Shown piece after piece: positions 25,322-32,789 of a DNA stretch of 64,000 bases (its first letter is position 1; each line of letters begins with the position of its first letter). Position numbers and translations under genes: made by a program. The notes under the pieces are model-generated. The model was given only the letters and a program-made list of their open reading frames with translations. It did no database searches and was not told the origin of the DNA. The stretch comes from a virus. The stretch is taken from the IMG/VR virus record IMGVR_UViG_3300049324_000034, positions 57,539 to 121,538 of that record; one strand, written 5' to 3'.

Positions 25322-25882
25322 TCAGCTGTTGTGACGCAGGGTGCATCCGTGTTTGCGAAGCAGGGCCGTCGAGTTCAGCACCCCCCGGACATCACTGGGG
25401 GTGGACGGAATGTAGACCTTCGCCCCGTCAGGGGCGTGGACACGCAGGTGGCGAGACGTCTGCTCGTAATGGACACCCTCATCGCGCAGCATCCGCAGCA
25501 AGCCGTCATGGTCCTGCGGGCCGGTCTGCTGCGCCGGGCGACGCTTACGCCGCGTGGGGCCCTGGGTGCGCCCGTTGTACTGCGCCGGCACCGCACCCTG
25601 CTCATAACGCCACGTGGCCAGAATCGAGCCGTCCGCGCTGACCAGCACCACCTGACCCGCCGCCCAGCGGCGCTCCCGGTCAAGGTGATCGGAGTCCGGG
25701 GTGACCATCTCCGGGTCGTAGTAGGCCCGTGTGATCGCCGCGACGCGCACCTTGCGGCTAGCGGCGACGCGGATCCGGTCGGTGCAGGGGGGCAGGCAGA
25801 TCTCGCCCCAGTCGATGTCTTCGGCTTCGCCCCGAGCCCAGGCGTGCAGTCCGGCTAGGTCGTCGTCGGTAATAGGGTCCAT
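25322..25882 (-). CDS. Unknown protein with HicA-like C-terminus
   Basis: 186 residues, ATG 25882 with GAGGGAGA. The N-terminus is acidic; the last about 60 residues (LLRMLRDEGVHYEQTSRHLRVH, then IPSTPSDVRG) look like a small dsRBD/HicA-type fold. The middle has RRKRRPAQQ, a basic linker. No paired antitoxin-like gene is evident, so a toxin role is not claimed. Confidence 0.5.
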   Translation of the reverse strand: MDPITDDDLAGLHAWARGEAEDIDWGEICLPPCTDRIRVAASRKVRVAAITRAYYDPEMVTPDSDHLDRERRWAAGQVVLVSADGSILATWRYEQGAVPAQYNGRTQGPTRRKRRPAQQTGPQDHDGLLRMLRDEGVHYEQTSRHLRVHAPDGAKVYIPSTPSDVRGVLNSTALLRKHGCTLRHNS

Positions 25883-25910
25883 CGCGGTCTCTCCCTCGGT
25901 ACGTTGGGTG

Positions 25911-25933
25911 CCGGAACAGGACCCAACTTACCA
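25911..25933 (-). promoter_or_regulatory. Promoter/leader element TAAGTT-N8-TTCCGG
   Basis: Minus strand: TGG TAAGTT, 8 nt, TTCCGG with G in front; 35 nt before ATG 25882. Confidence 0.72.
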
Positions 25934-25935
25934 CA

Positions 25936-26796
25936 CTATGTAGTCGCGGGCACCCTCGGTAACAACGGCCAGCACCCCACGGCTTGCGCCGCCACCCGAT
26001 CCGCCGCCTGCGGCAGCTGCTCAATCCACGCCTTGCACTCCACCTCGGTCATCTCCCCGCGCGCGACCTTCTCCCACGCCTTCTCCACTGCCTTCGGAGT
26101 GCGCCAGTACTCGGCCAGACTGAGCTGGCCCTCCTCATGCCAACGGACCTGCGCCTCATGCAGCGCGGCGGCATCCCCGCCAGCGATCAACGCCCGAGCC
26201 GCCTTCGTCGCCTTGTTCGGCGGCCACTTCCCGCGCGGCCACGTGTTGTTACAACACCGTGCGGTGATCTTGTGAGCCAGCCGTCCAGCCGCCAGGCAGT
26301 CCGCCATCGCATCGTGGGCGTCATCGCCCAACGGGATGCCGTAATGCCGGCACTGACTCGACAGCGTCCGCTCCCCAGTGCGGTACATATCGCACGCCTT
26401 GTCCAACAACAGTGTGTCAATCACCGGGCCCCGCACCCGCAGCTCCACACCCATCGCGCGACCCAACTCGCGATCGGTCAGCGTGAGGTCATAGCCGATG
26501 TTGTGCCCGATGATCGGCACATTGGGCGACCACACGGTCAGGACGTGCAGCAGTTTGTGCATCACATGCTCAATGGGCTCGCCCTCGCGCTGCGCCCGCT
26601 CTGTGGTGATCTTGTGCACTGCCACCGCCTCGGCCGGGATCTCCCGGCGCGGCTGAACCAACCACTTCAGCGCCCGTGGGTCGCGACCAGGCGTTAGGTG
26701 CACCACCGCCGCTTGGATCATGAACGCCTCATCGGGATCCGGGGAATCCGACTCAATGTCGAACAGCAACCGCTGCTCAGCGTTCCAATGCGTCAC
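25936..26796 (-). CDS. DnaQ-like DEDDh 3'-5' exonuclease
   Basis: 286 residues from GTG 26796 (GTGA overlap). Exo I LLFDIESDS (Asp13, Glu15), Exo II IIGHNIGYD (Asp103) and Exo III HDAMAD (His161, Asp166) are complete, so the enzyme should be active. A C-terminal about 100-residue extension follows with a helical region and no known domain. Proofreading, DNA recycling or RNA turnover are all possible roles. It lies between the SNF2-like helicase and the primase module. Confidence 0.85.
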   Translation of the reverse strand: MTHWNAEQRLLFDIESDSPDPDEAFMIQAAVVHLTPGRDPRALKWLVQPRREIPAEAVAVHKITTERAQREGEPIEHVMHKLLHVLTVWSPNVPIIGHNIGYDLTLTDRELGRAMGVELRVRGPVIDTLLLDKACDMYRTGERTLSSQCRHYGIPLGDDAHDAMADCLAAGRLAHKITARCCNNTWPRGKWPPNKATKAARALIAGGDAAALHEAQVRWHEEGQLSLAEYWRTPKAVEKAWEKVARGEMTEVECKAWIEQLPQAADRVAAQAVGCWPLLPRVPATT

Positions 26797-27059
26797 CGCC
26801 GCCGCCCCCCGTTGCTCGCCACCGACTTGCACGACGCCAAGTGAGCCCGGTAGAGCCCGCCCCGCGTCCTGCGCACGGTCTCACGCTCAACGCGGGGCAC
26901 CGTGCGCACCCGCAACACCTGGGAACGCCACGCCACTTCGAGCATCCCGTCAGGATGCGGCTCGGGCTCCACCGCCATCGGCACGCCGTTGTCGGTCGTG
27001 GCCACCATCACCAGCGCCCGACACGCACCGCACGGGGTAACCCTGCCCAACGCTTCCAC
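26793..27059 (-). CDS. Zinc-ribbon protein
   Basis: 88 residues from GTG 27059 with GGAGGTT. VTPCGACRALVMVATTDNGVPM and the later HLASC give CxxC...HxxxC, the pattern of small zinc-ribbon proteins often seen in actinophage replication operons. The C-terminus is basic. First gene behind the promoter at 27082-27104. Confidence 0.62.
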   Translation of the reverse strand: MEALGRVTPCGACRALVMVATTDNGVPMAVEPEPHPDGMLEVAWRSQVLRVRTVPRVERETVRRTRGGLYRAHLASCKSVASNGGRRR

Positions 27060-27081
27060 GAACGAACCTCCACATTGCGAG

Positions 27082-27104
27082 CCGGAACGAACCTCAGTCT
27101 ACCG
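27082..27104 (-). promoter_or_regulatory. Promoter/leader element TAGACT-N8-TTCCGG
   Basis: Minus strand: CGG TAGACT, 8 nt, TTCCGG with G in front; 29 nt before GTG 27059. Confidence 0.72.
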
Positions 27105-27120
27105 GGAGGGTCCGACCGAC

Positions 27121-29082
27121 CTAGAACCCTTCGAGTCCACCCAGGGCCAGCGCATACTGCTCCGCTTCACGCTCGGCATCCGGGACCGGACGCGGCGCGT
27201 CGACATCGGCGCCCTTACGCAACCACGCCGGCAGGTTCGGCAACTCACCACGCACCGAGCCCGGCGGGACCTCCATCTTCGGAAGCTCACTACTCGCCCG
27301 CTCCGCCACGTGATTAAGGTAAGCGCGCTCCACCGACTCGATGACGTTCTCTTTGCGAGCCAGCGCCGTATAAACATCCGCGTCAACCGTGTTCTCAGCG
27401 ATCAGGTAGAAGTTCGCCACCGACCGGGTCTGCCCCGGTCGATCGAGTCGCTTCTGGGCCTGCTGAAACAGCCACAGCTCCCCGCCCACCGAATACCACA
27501 CGCAAATCCGCGACCGCGTTAAGTCGATACCCACCCCGCCCGCCGCGATCTGCACCCCCAGTAGGTCACACTCCGGGTGCATCTTCGCGTCAGCATCCAG
27601 GCCGTCCTTACGCGGCCCCGAGATCTCCCGATACCGCAACCCCAGCTTCTTAGCCAGCCGCTCCACAGCAGCCAGGTGCGGGGAGTACTTACAGAACACC
27701 ACCACCGGCTCCGGCCGCGAACGGCCATCATGGCCACCCTTGCGACACCCCACCTCATCGAGCAGCACACCCAACGCGTCGGCCTTCGCCGTGGACACCA
27801 CCGTGACCCGGCCATCGTCATCAGTGACCGCACCGCCCGTGATCTGCGCCCACCGCAACCGCTCCACACCAGCGTTAGCCGGCGTCACCGTGCGCACATC
27901 ACCGTCCGGGGTGGCCTCCTCGCCGGCCGCCACCGCCGCAGCGGTGATCTCCGCGACCCCCGTGTCGCGGATCGCGTCGTAAACCAGCCGGGCCTTGGGC
28001 TCCAGCTCGAAGGCCCGAATGGTGTGCGTCACCGGGGGCAGCTCCAGATCAACCTCAGGCACGTAGGCGATCGAATGGAACCGCCGGGAAAACTCCAGGC
28101 GCTTGGTCTTGCGCACGTCCACCGGGAACTCCCGCAGCCCATCAGCGGTCTTGCGGGTGACGATGAACTCGGTAGCGAACTCGGTGTAGTTCGTCCCGAA
28201 AATCGACGGATCCAACGCCCGGTAGGTGCCATAGATGTCCGCTGGGGTCTGGGGCATCAACGTCCCCGACAGTCCCCACCGCCGTTCAATCTGGTTCACC
28301 CACGACGCGGCCGTGCGCGACATCGCCCCACCCGCCGACTTCAGCCGGTGCGCCTCGTCATAAACCACCAGCTGCACACCCATCGACGCCAGGTCCGCGC
28401 TCGCCAGCGGATCGGCCACCAGGGCCTCGTAGCCCACGATGCACGCGTGCGGGCGCCCACAGGTGCACGCGTACAGCGCCCGCATGGCGTCGAAACGCTC
28501 CTCCAGGGTCAGCTTCTTAATCGTCCTACGGCGCGTGTAGCGCGTCCCGTTGTCGACATGCCACTCCCGATTGGAGTGCAGTCGCAACTCACGCGGGAAC
28601 ACTCCGAACGTCGCTGTCGGTACCACCATCAGCGTCTTTTTGATGTTGAGCAGGTTCATTCCGCCCACCACCATCAGCGACTTGCCCGTGCCCATCCCCG
28701 CGCCGATCGCCGCGCACGTGCAGTCACCCAGGTAGTTGATCCCCCGCTTCTGATGCGACCACGGATCGGTCGCCAAGATCTCATGCCAGGCCAGCTCCGG
28801 CAGCGGTGCCGACTCGTCAGCGGCCAGCGAACGCCGCGCTTCCCGCGAGTGCGCCTCGGTCGCCAACGCCATCACGCGCGGCGACACCATCGCACCCGAC
28901 TCCGACAAGATCGTCAGAAGCGCGGCGGCCGTCCCCGGCGACACCGGCATCGCCCACCCCGGCGGCCTACCCCCAGCCCAGTACGCGCCCGGCAGGTCGC
29001 TGATCGCCTCATGCCACGGGAACACGTTCGCCGCCACCAGCCGGCCCCGGCCGTCGATACCCACCTGCGGCTTGACGGTCAC
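27121..29082 (-). CDS. SNF2-like (SF2) DNA helicase/translocase
   Basis: 653 residues from GTG 29082 (GTGA overlap). Motifs in order: AIGAGMGTGKSLM (I), VVYDEAHRLK (II), WGLSGTLMPQ (III), GVQIAAGGVGIDLT (V) and QKRLDRPGQ (VI). The arrangement is typical of phage SNF2/Swi2-like ATPases acting in replication or recombination. A CTCGRPHAC motif between motifs I and II may bind zinc. Residues before about 120 form an additional N-terminal domain. Confidence 0.88.
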   Translation of the reverse strand: MTVKPQVGIDGRGRLVAANVFPWHEAISDLPGAYWAGGRPPGWAMPVSPGTAAALLTILSESGAMVSPRVMALATEAHSREARRSLAADESAPLPELAWHEILATDPWSHQKRGINYLGDCTCAAIGAGMGTGKSLMVVGGMNLLNIKKTLMVVPTATFGVFPRELRLHSNREWHVDNGTRYTRRRTIKKLTLEERFDAMRALYACTCGRPHACIVGYEALVADPLASADLASMGVQLVVYDEAHRLKSAGGAMSRTAASWVNQIERRWGLSGTLMPQTPADIYGTYRALDPSIFGTNYTEFATEFIVTRKTADGLREFPVDVRKTKRLEFSRRFHSIAYVPEVDLELPPVTHTIRAFELEPKARLVYDAIRDTGVAEITAAAVAAGEEATPDGDVRTVTPANAGVERLRWAQITGGAVTDDDGRVTVVSTAKADALGVLLDEVGCRKGGHDGRSRPEPVVVFCKYSPHLAAVERLAKKLGLRYREISGPRKDGLDADAKMHPECDLLGVQIAAGGVGIDLTRSRICVWYSVGGELWLFQQAQKRLDRPGQTRSVANFYLIAENTVDADVYTALARKENVIESVERAYLNHVAERASSELPKMEVPPGSVRGELPNLPAWLRKGADVDAPRPVPDAEREAEQYALALGGLEGF

Positions 29083-29393
29083 GCGCGGAACCACCGTTGC
29101 AGACGCACCGACCACACCAGCTCACCGTTCGCGGCAGCCTTCGCCAAACGGTTCAGATCCTCCGTCATCCCCTGCGCCCCCTCCGTGAACCACCCGTACT
29201 CCCGGCACTCCAACACCCCAGGCCACAGCCCAGTCCACGTCGTCGGCGGGTGCGCGCCCGCCGGCAGCGCGCACTGCACCTCCTGGCGGCCCGTCACCGA
29301 ACACCGCGCCACATCACAAAGCCCCCGGTGCTCCTCACCGGGTCGCGCACTGCAATCCGGGCAGCACAAGACCTTCGGCTCCGGGACGGTCAC
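29079..29393 (-). CDS. Zinc-ribbon protein of a common actinophage type
   Basis: 104 residues from GTG 29393 (GTGA overlap). CCPDCSARPGEEH and GLCDVARC are zinc knuckles, followed by CALPAG and TWTGLWPGVLECREYGWF, a pattern I recognise from unassigned actinophage proteins near recombination genes. It is coupled to the SNF2-like gene downstream. Confidence 0.65.
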   Translation of the reverse strand: MTVPEPKVLCCPDCSARPGEEHRGLCDVARCSVTGRQEVQCALPAGAHPPTTWTGLWPGVLECREYGWFTEGAQGMTEDLNRLAKAAANGELVWSVRLQRWFRA

Positions 29394-29656
29394 CGCGAGC
29401 ACCCCAGGTTCAGTGACTCGGCCAGCGCGAGACCATCCTCACGACAGATGACCGCCGCGCACGGCCACGCCGTCGTGCAGCCATCACTCCAGCACGCCTC
29501 ACAGATCCACGCGGGAGGCACACCCAGGCTGTCGAAGTGCGGACGGTGATACTGCCCCGGCAGACCGGTCCGTTCATCGTCGGACAGCTCCGCCATCCAC
29601 ATCCGGGCATAGACGCTGCCCGGCGGAGGCACTGGGGACGGCAACGGCGTGCTCAC
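29390..29656 (-). CDS. Small Cys-rich protein
   Basis: 88 residues from GTG 29656 (GTGA overlap with the RecD-like gene). A Pro-rich N-terminus is followed by ICEACWSDGCTTAWPCAAVICRED, with five cysteines in about 24 residues; probably metal binding. Function unknown. Confidence 0.58.
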   Translation of the reverse strand: MSTPLPSPVPPPGSVYARMWMAELSDDERTGLPGQYHRPHFDSLGVPPAWICEACWSDGCTTAWPCAAVICREDGLALAESLNLGCSR

Positions 29657-31008
29657 GTCAGCCTCAGCGAACCCTTGGACATGATGCTCACCTGATCCTG
29701 CGCGCGGGTCACCGCCGTGTAGAGCCACGACCGGGCCACCGCGTAGGACGCCTCCAGGGCCTCCCGCGCGCTCGCCCCCTCCCGCATCGCGTCCTTATAC
29801 CGGCCCGACCCGAACACATCAGCCTCATCGACCACCAACACGCGTGGCCACTCCGAGCCTTGGGACTTATGGCACGTGATCGCCTGGGCGAACGTCGCCG
29901 CCGCGATCGGCCCCCGGCCGTTCTTCACCGCTACCTGCTCGCCCTCAAGGTTCGTAAACCCGCCCTGATGCGCGATCAGCTCCCGCTCGAAGTCACCATC
30001 GAGCACCCGCATCACGTACTTGCGACCCTCCGCCCGGCAATCCAGCACCGTGAATTGCTGGCCGTTGAAAACGTTGGCCTCGCGCGAGTTGGCCAGCGTG
30101 ATGATTCGATCCCCCGCCACTGGTGCCGGGCCCCGCTTTAAGTGCATGCGGATCGCCCGAATGAGCTGCCAACGGATCCGGTTGGTGCCCACCACCACCT
30201 GGTCGTAGTCGGCCATCGCCGCGACACTCAGCGGCCCGCAGCGGCCCGAGTAGTCACCCACCATCCCGCGCACACCCAACAGTCGATCCCCCACCGGGGC
30301 GTTACGCACCGCCGTGGCGATCTTCGTCGTCGGTTGCTCCGCCGCCGTACGGTGCACCTCAGTGAGCAGGTAGTCAGGTTCCCCCGACGTGAAATATCCG
30401 GCCCCCGACACAGGCGGCAACTGCGCCGGGTCACCCAACACGATGATCCGGGCACCGAAGCTCAACAGGTCACTCGCCATCTCCGCGTTGACCATCGACG
30501 CCTCATCCAGGACCAACAGCTGCGACCCCGCAAGGTCCGACTCCTGATTCAGTACCCACCCCGGCTTGCCCAGGTTGATCTCCTCATCGCGGATCTCGCG
30601 CACCAACCGCGCCCGCTCACTGGGGTCGGTCTCATCGGCCAGCTCCGCGCGGAGGCGCTGCAACTCCTCCAGGGCCTTGTCGTACGGCTTGTAGATCAGT
30701 GAATGGATCGTTGTCGCCGGGCACCCCTTCTGGCGCAGTACGTGCGCGGCCTTACCGGTGAACGCGGCGAACGCCGCGTAATCCACACCCAGGTCCGCCA
30801 CGATGGCCTTCGCCGAGCTGGTCTTGCCGGTGCCCGCGAAACCGAACAGCTTGAAAACCTGTGACTGCATGTCGTCATAGACATCGCCCTCGCACCACCA
30901 CCGCTGCACCGCCTCCAGCGCCTCGCGCTGTTGCGGGCCGTACTCGAACCCCGACACCGTCGGCGCCTCGGTCGTCACCTCGGTCGTCACCTCGAAAGCC
31001 ACCATCAC
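29653..31008 (-). CDS. RecD/Dda-like SF1B DNA helicase
   Basis: 451 residues from GTG 31008 (the ATG at 31005 is equally possible). Motif I LFGFAGTGKTSSA, Ia AFTGKAA, II LLVLDEASMV, III IIVLGDPAQLPPV, a long insertion, then V/VI in TCHKSQGSEW and YTAVTRAQDQV. Shorter than RecD (about 600 residues) and close to phage Dda-type 5'-3' helicases. Likely helps load or unwind at phage replication forks. Confidence 0.88.
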   Translation of the reverse strand: MMVAFEVTTEVTTEAPTVSGFEYGPQQREALEAVQRWWCEGDVYDDMQSQVFKLFGFAGTGKTSSAKAIVADLGVDYAAFAAFTGKAAHVLRQKGCPATTIHSLIYKPYDKALEELQRLRAELADETDPSERARLVREIRDEEINLGKPGWVLNQESDLAGSQLLVLDEASMVNAEMASDLLSFGARIIVLGDPAQLPPVSGAGYFTSGEPDYLLTEVHRTAAEQPTTKIATAVRNAPVGDRLLGVRGMVGDYSGRCGPLSVAAMADYDQVVVGTNRIRWQLIRAIRMHLKRGPAPVAGDRIITLANSREANVFNGQQFTVLDCRAEGRKYVMRVLDGDFERELIAHQGGFTNLEGEQVAVKNGRGPIAAATFAQAITCHKSQGSEWPRVLVVDEADVFGSGRYKDAMREGASAREALEASYAVARSWLYTAVTRAQDQVSIMSKGSLRLT

Positions 31009-31421
31009 CCCACCACCTCTCTCACTGACGCCCGCAGCTCCCGCAGACGTGCCACCACCTCCGGAGTCCAACCGAACCGTTGCGCGACTTCCGTCATCGC
31101 CACCGCGTGATCATGCTTCGGATTCCCTGGATTCGAGCACTCACCGTCCTCGCAATCCCACCCGCACAGCACCGCATAAAGCCGGGCATCAACATCGGAC
31201 TGACTCCAGTCCCGCGACGAGAACGCCAACAGCTGGTCAAGCATCTTCAGCGCCTCCCGCGCGCCCCGCGCGCGAGCGTCGACCTCCGCCAGTACCGCCC
31301 GCCGCGCCACCGTGGCCAGCACCACCGCGTGGCCCTCCAGTGCCGCCATCGGCACCCCGAACGCCACCCCGGCCCGATACTCCGGGGTGGAACGGATCGC
31401 CTGCTCCACCCCGTCACTCAC
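31005..31421 (-). CDS. Small helical protein
   Basis: 138 residues from GTG 31421 (GTGA overlap with the 24-residue gene upstream). Mostly alpha helix; LYAVLCGWDCEDGECSNP holds three Cys. The C-terminal VAMTEVAQRFGWTPEVVARLRELRAS could form a small helical bundle. No family recognised. Confidence 0.55.
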   Translation of the reverse strand: MSDGVEQAIRSTPEYRAGVAFGVPMAALEGHAVVLATVARRAVLAEVDARARGAREALKMLDQLLAFSSRDWSQSDVDARLYAVLCGWDCEDGECSNPGNPKHDHAVAMTEVAQRFGWTPEVVARLRELRASVREVVG

Positions 31422-31492
31422 CACAGCACCGCCCGCATGATCAGCACTGTCACCGCGAACACCACTACGATCTGCCACCAACCCTCACTCAC
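31418..31492 (-). CDS. 24-residue membrane peptide
   Basis: GTG 31492 overlaps the upstream stop by 4 bp and its own stop overlaps the next start by 4 bp. Almost the whole peptide is a single membrane helix (WWQIVVVFAVTVLIMRAVLW). Called on its exact coupling at both ends; the function is unknown. Confidence 0.5.
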   Translation of the reverse strand: MSEGWWQIVVVFAVTVLIMRAVLW

Positions 31493-31851
31493 TCCTCGTC
31501 GTCATCGTCAGCGGTCCACTGCACGTAGATAGCCGCGTCGACCGGCCATGAGGTGATCTTGTGATTGTGGGAAGTGATCACACACGGCACCTCGCGCGGC
31601 TCAAACGGAACACCATCGAACTGACCCGGTGTCCCCTCCGTGACCTTCACTCCAAAGTTCAGAGAGCCACACCCACCGATCCAGTACCGCGACCGCAACT
31701 CGCGCACCACCATCGGTGCCGGCTCCGAATCGGGCTCGAACGGCTGCGCGGCATCCAACGCCGTCAACGCCCCCTCAAGGTCGTCAGGCAGCGACGCCGG
31801 GTCCACTTCCACCACGTCGAGGCGCGGGCGTCCGTTGGTCTCATCAGTCAT
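31489..31851 (-). CDS. Small acidic protein
   Basis: 120 residues, ATG 31851 (ATGA overlap with the Nudix gene). An acidic start (VVEVDPASLPDDLEGAL) and an acidic end (TADDDDEE) frame a beta-rich middle containing WIGGCGSLNFG. No family recognised. Confidence 0.55.
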   Translation of the reverse strand: MTDETNGRPRLDVVEVDPASLPDDLEGALTALDAAQPFEPDSEPAPMVVRELRSRYWIGGCGSLNFGVKVTEGTPGQFDGVPFEPREVPCVITSHNHKITSWPVDAAIYVQWTADDDDEE

Positions 31852-32417
31852 TGTGATGCCCACTCCAATTCGTGCAACCGAAACATGGCCAGCGTCAACT
31901 CGCGGAAATCGTAATACATATCCAACGACAGCACTTCCTCCCGAGTGAACCAACGGAAAGGGTGCTCACCGGAATGCGCGACGATCGGCAACTCCACCGT
32001 CAACAAATAGTGGTGATCAATGTGGAAATGCGGATGCTTCAGGTGATTATCCGGCCCCACCTGCTCCTCGACCACCCACCACGGGCGCGCCACCACCAAC
32101 GGCCGGTGCGGCTCCATCGGCAACGGCGGTATCACCGGGCCGCGCGGACACACCATCCGCAACCCCTTCAGGCCCGTCTCCTCCCGAACCTCCCGGTACA
32201 CCGCCCGCTCCGGTGTCTCGTCACCCTCCACATGCCCGCCAGGCGGATGCCAGTGGGCGAAACGCGGATGCCAGATTAACCCCACCATCAGCACGCCCTC
32301 AGTCATACGGAACACATGCCCGCTGACCGTGGCGTGCTTCACCACCGGGGCCAGCCCCAGATTCTCCGCACTGATCAGTCCACCGCCAGCCATATACCGC
32401 TCATTGCGTTCAGTCAT
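31848..32417 (-). CDS. Nudix hydrolase
   Basis: 189 residues, ATG 32417. The Nudix box is complete at residues 61-83: Gly61, Glu67, then REVREETGL at 75-83, matching Gx5Ex7REUxEExGU. Nudix enzymes hydrolyse nucleoside diphosphates linked to another group (for example oxidised dNTPs, ADP-ribose, NAD or capped RNA); the substrate cannot be told here. Encoded with MazG and DUF1643 genes further along the operon. Confidence 0.88.
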   Translation of the reverse strand: MTERNERYMAGGGLISAENLGLAPVVKHATVSGHVFRMTEGVLMVGLIWHPRFAHWHPPGGHVEGDETPERAVYREVREETGLKGLRMVCPRGPVIPPLPMEPHRPLVVARPWWVVEEQVGPDNHLKHPHFHIDHHYLLTVELPIVAHSGEHPFRWFTREEVLSLDMYYDFRELTLAMFRLHELEWASQ

Positions 32418-32622
32418 CGTGTGCCACCTCTCCCGGACGCATCGCCCACTCCAGGCACATCGGAATGTGATGCGCCTTGCTGTGCCACCAGTTCGTATTC
32501 CCCACATCACCATCACCGGGAGGCAGGCTGCACGACCAGTACCGCTGACCGGGCAAGATCGGATCCGTACACCGGTCACACCTGTGGCGCTTGCGTGCAA
32601 CCCGCTCCCGATGAATCGTCAT
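32410..32622 (-). CDS. Small zinc-binding protein
   Basis: 70 residues, ATG 32622 (ATGA overlap). RHRCDRCTDPILPGQRYWSCS matches the treble-clef-like first knuckle also seen in the 163-residue gene at 16436-16927. His-rich stretch WWHSKAHHIPMC may complete the metal site. Confidence 0.6.
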   Translation of the reverse strand: MTIHRERVARKRHRCDRCTDPILPGQRYWSCSLPPGDGDVGNTNWWHSKAHHIPMCLEWAMRPGEVAHDD

Positions 32623-32774
32623 CCCGGCAGATTCGCCAACAGCGACTCGTTACTGACATCCGGGAACATCACCCAGCGAAGGGCCTCCTGCACCCCAATG
32701 GCCCGATCATCGTCATCGACAGTGATAGCCGAGAACCGACCCATCATCTCTTCAACCTCAATCTGTGCCCGCAC
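32619..32774 (-). CDS. Small acidic protein
   Basis: 51 residues from GTG 32774, with GGAAGGGG upstream; two closer GTGs at 32780 and 32783 are worse placed. Its stop overlaps the next ATG (ATGA). An amphipathic acidic sequence (IEVEEMMGRFSAITVDDDDR) without a recognised motif. Too short for most gene calls. Confidence 0.5.
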   Translation of the reverse strand: MRAQIEVEEMMGRFSAITVDDDDRAIGVQEALRWVMFPDVSNESLLANLPG

Positions 32775-32789
32775 ACCCACCACCCCTTC

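Noticed and set aside
25322-25882. HicA-like toxin of a toxin-antitoxin pair
   Set aside because: Only the C-terminal part is HicA-like, and no small antitoxin-like gene is adjacent.
27577-29451. A 624-codon plus-strand frame opposite the SNF2-like helicase
   Set aside because: Antisense of a gene with complete helicase motifs; Arg/His/Pro-rich and without a ribosome site.
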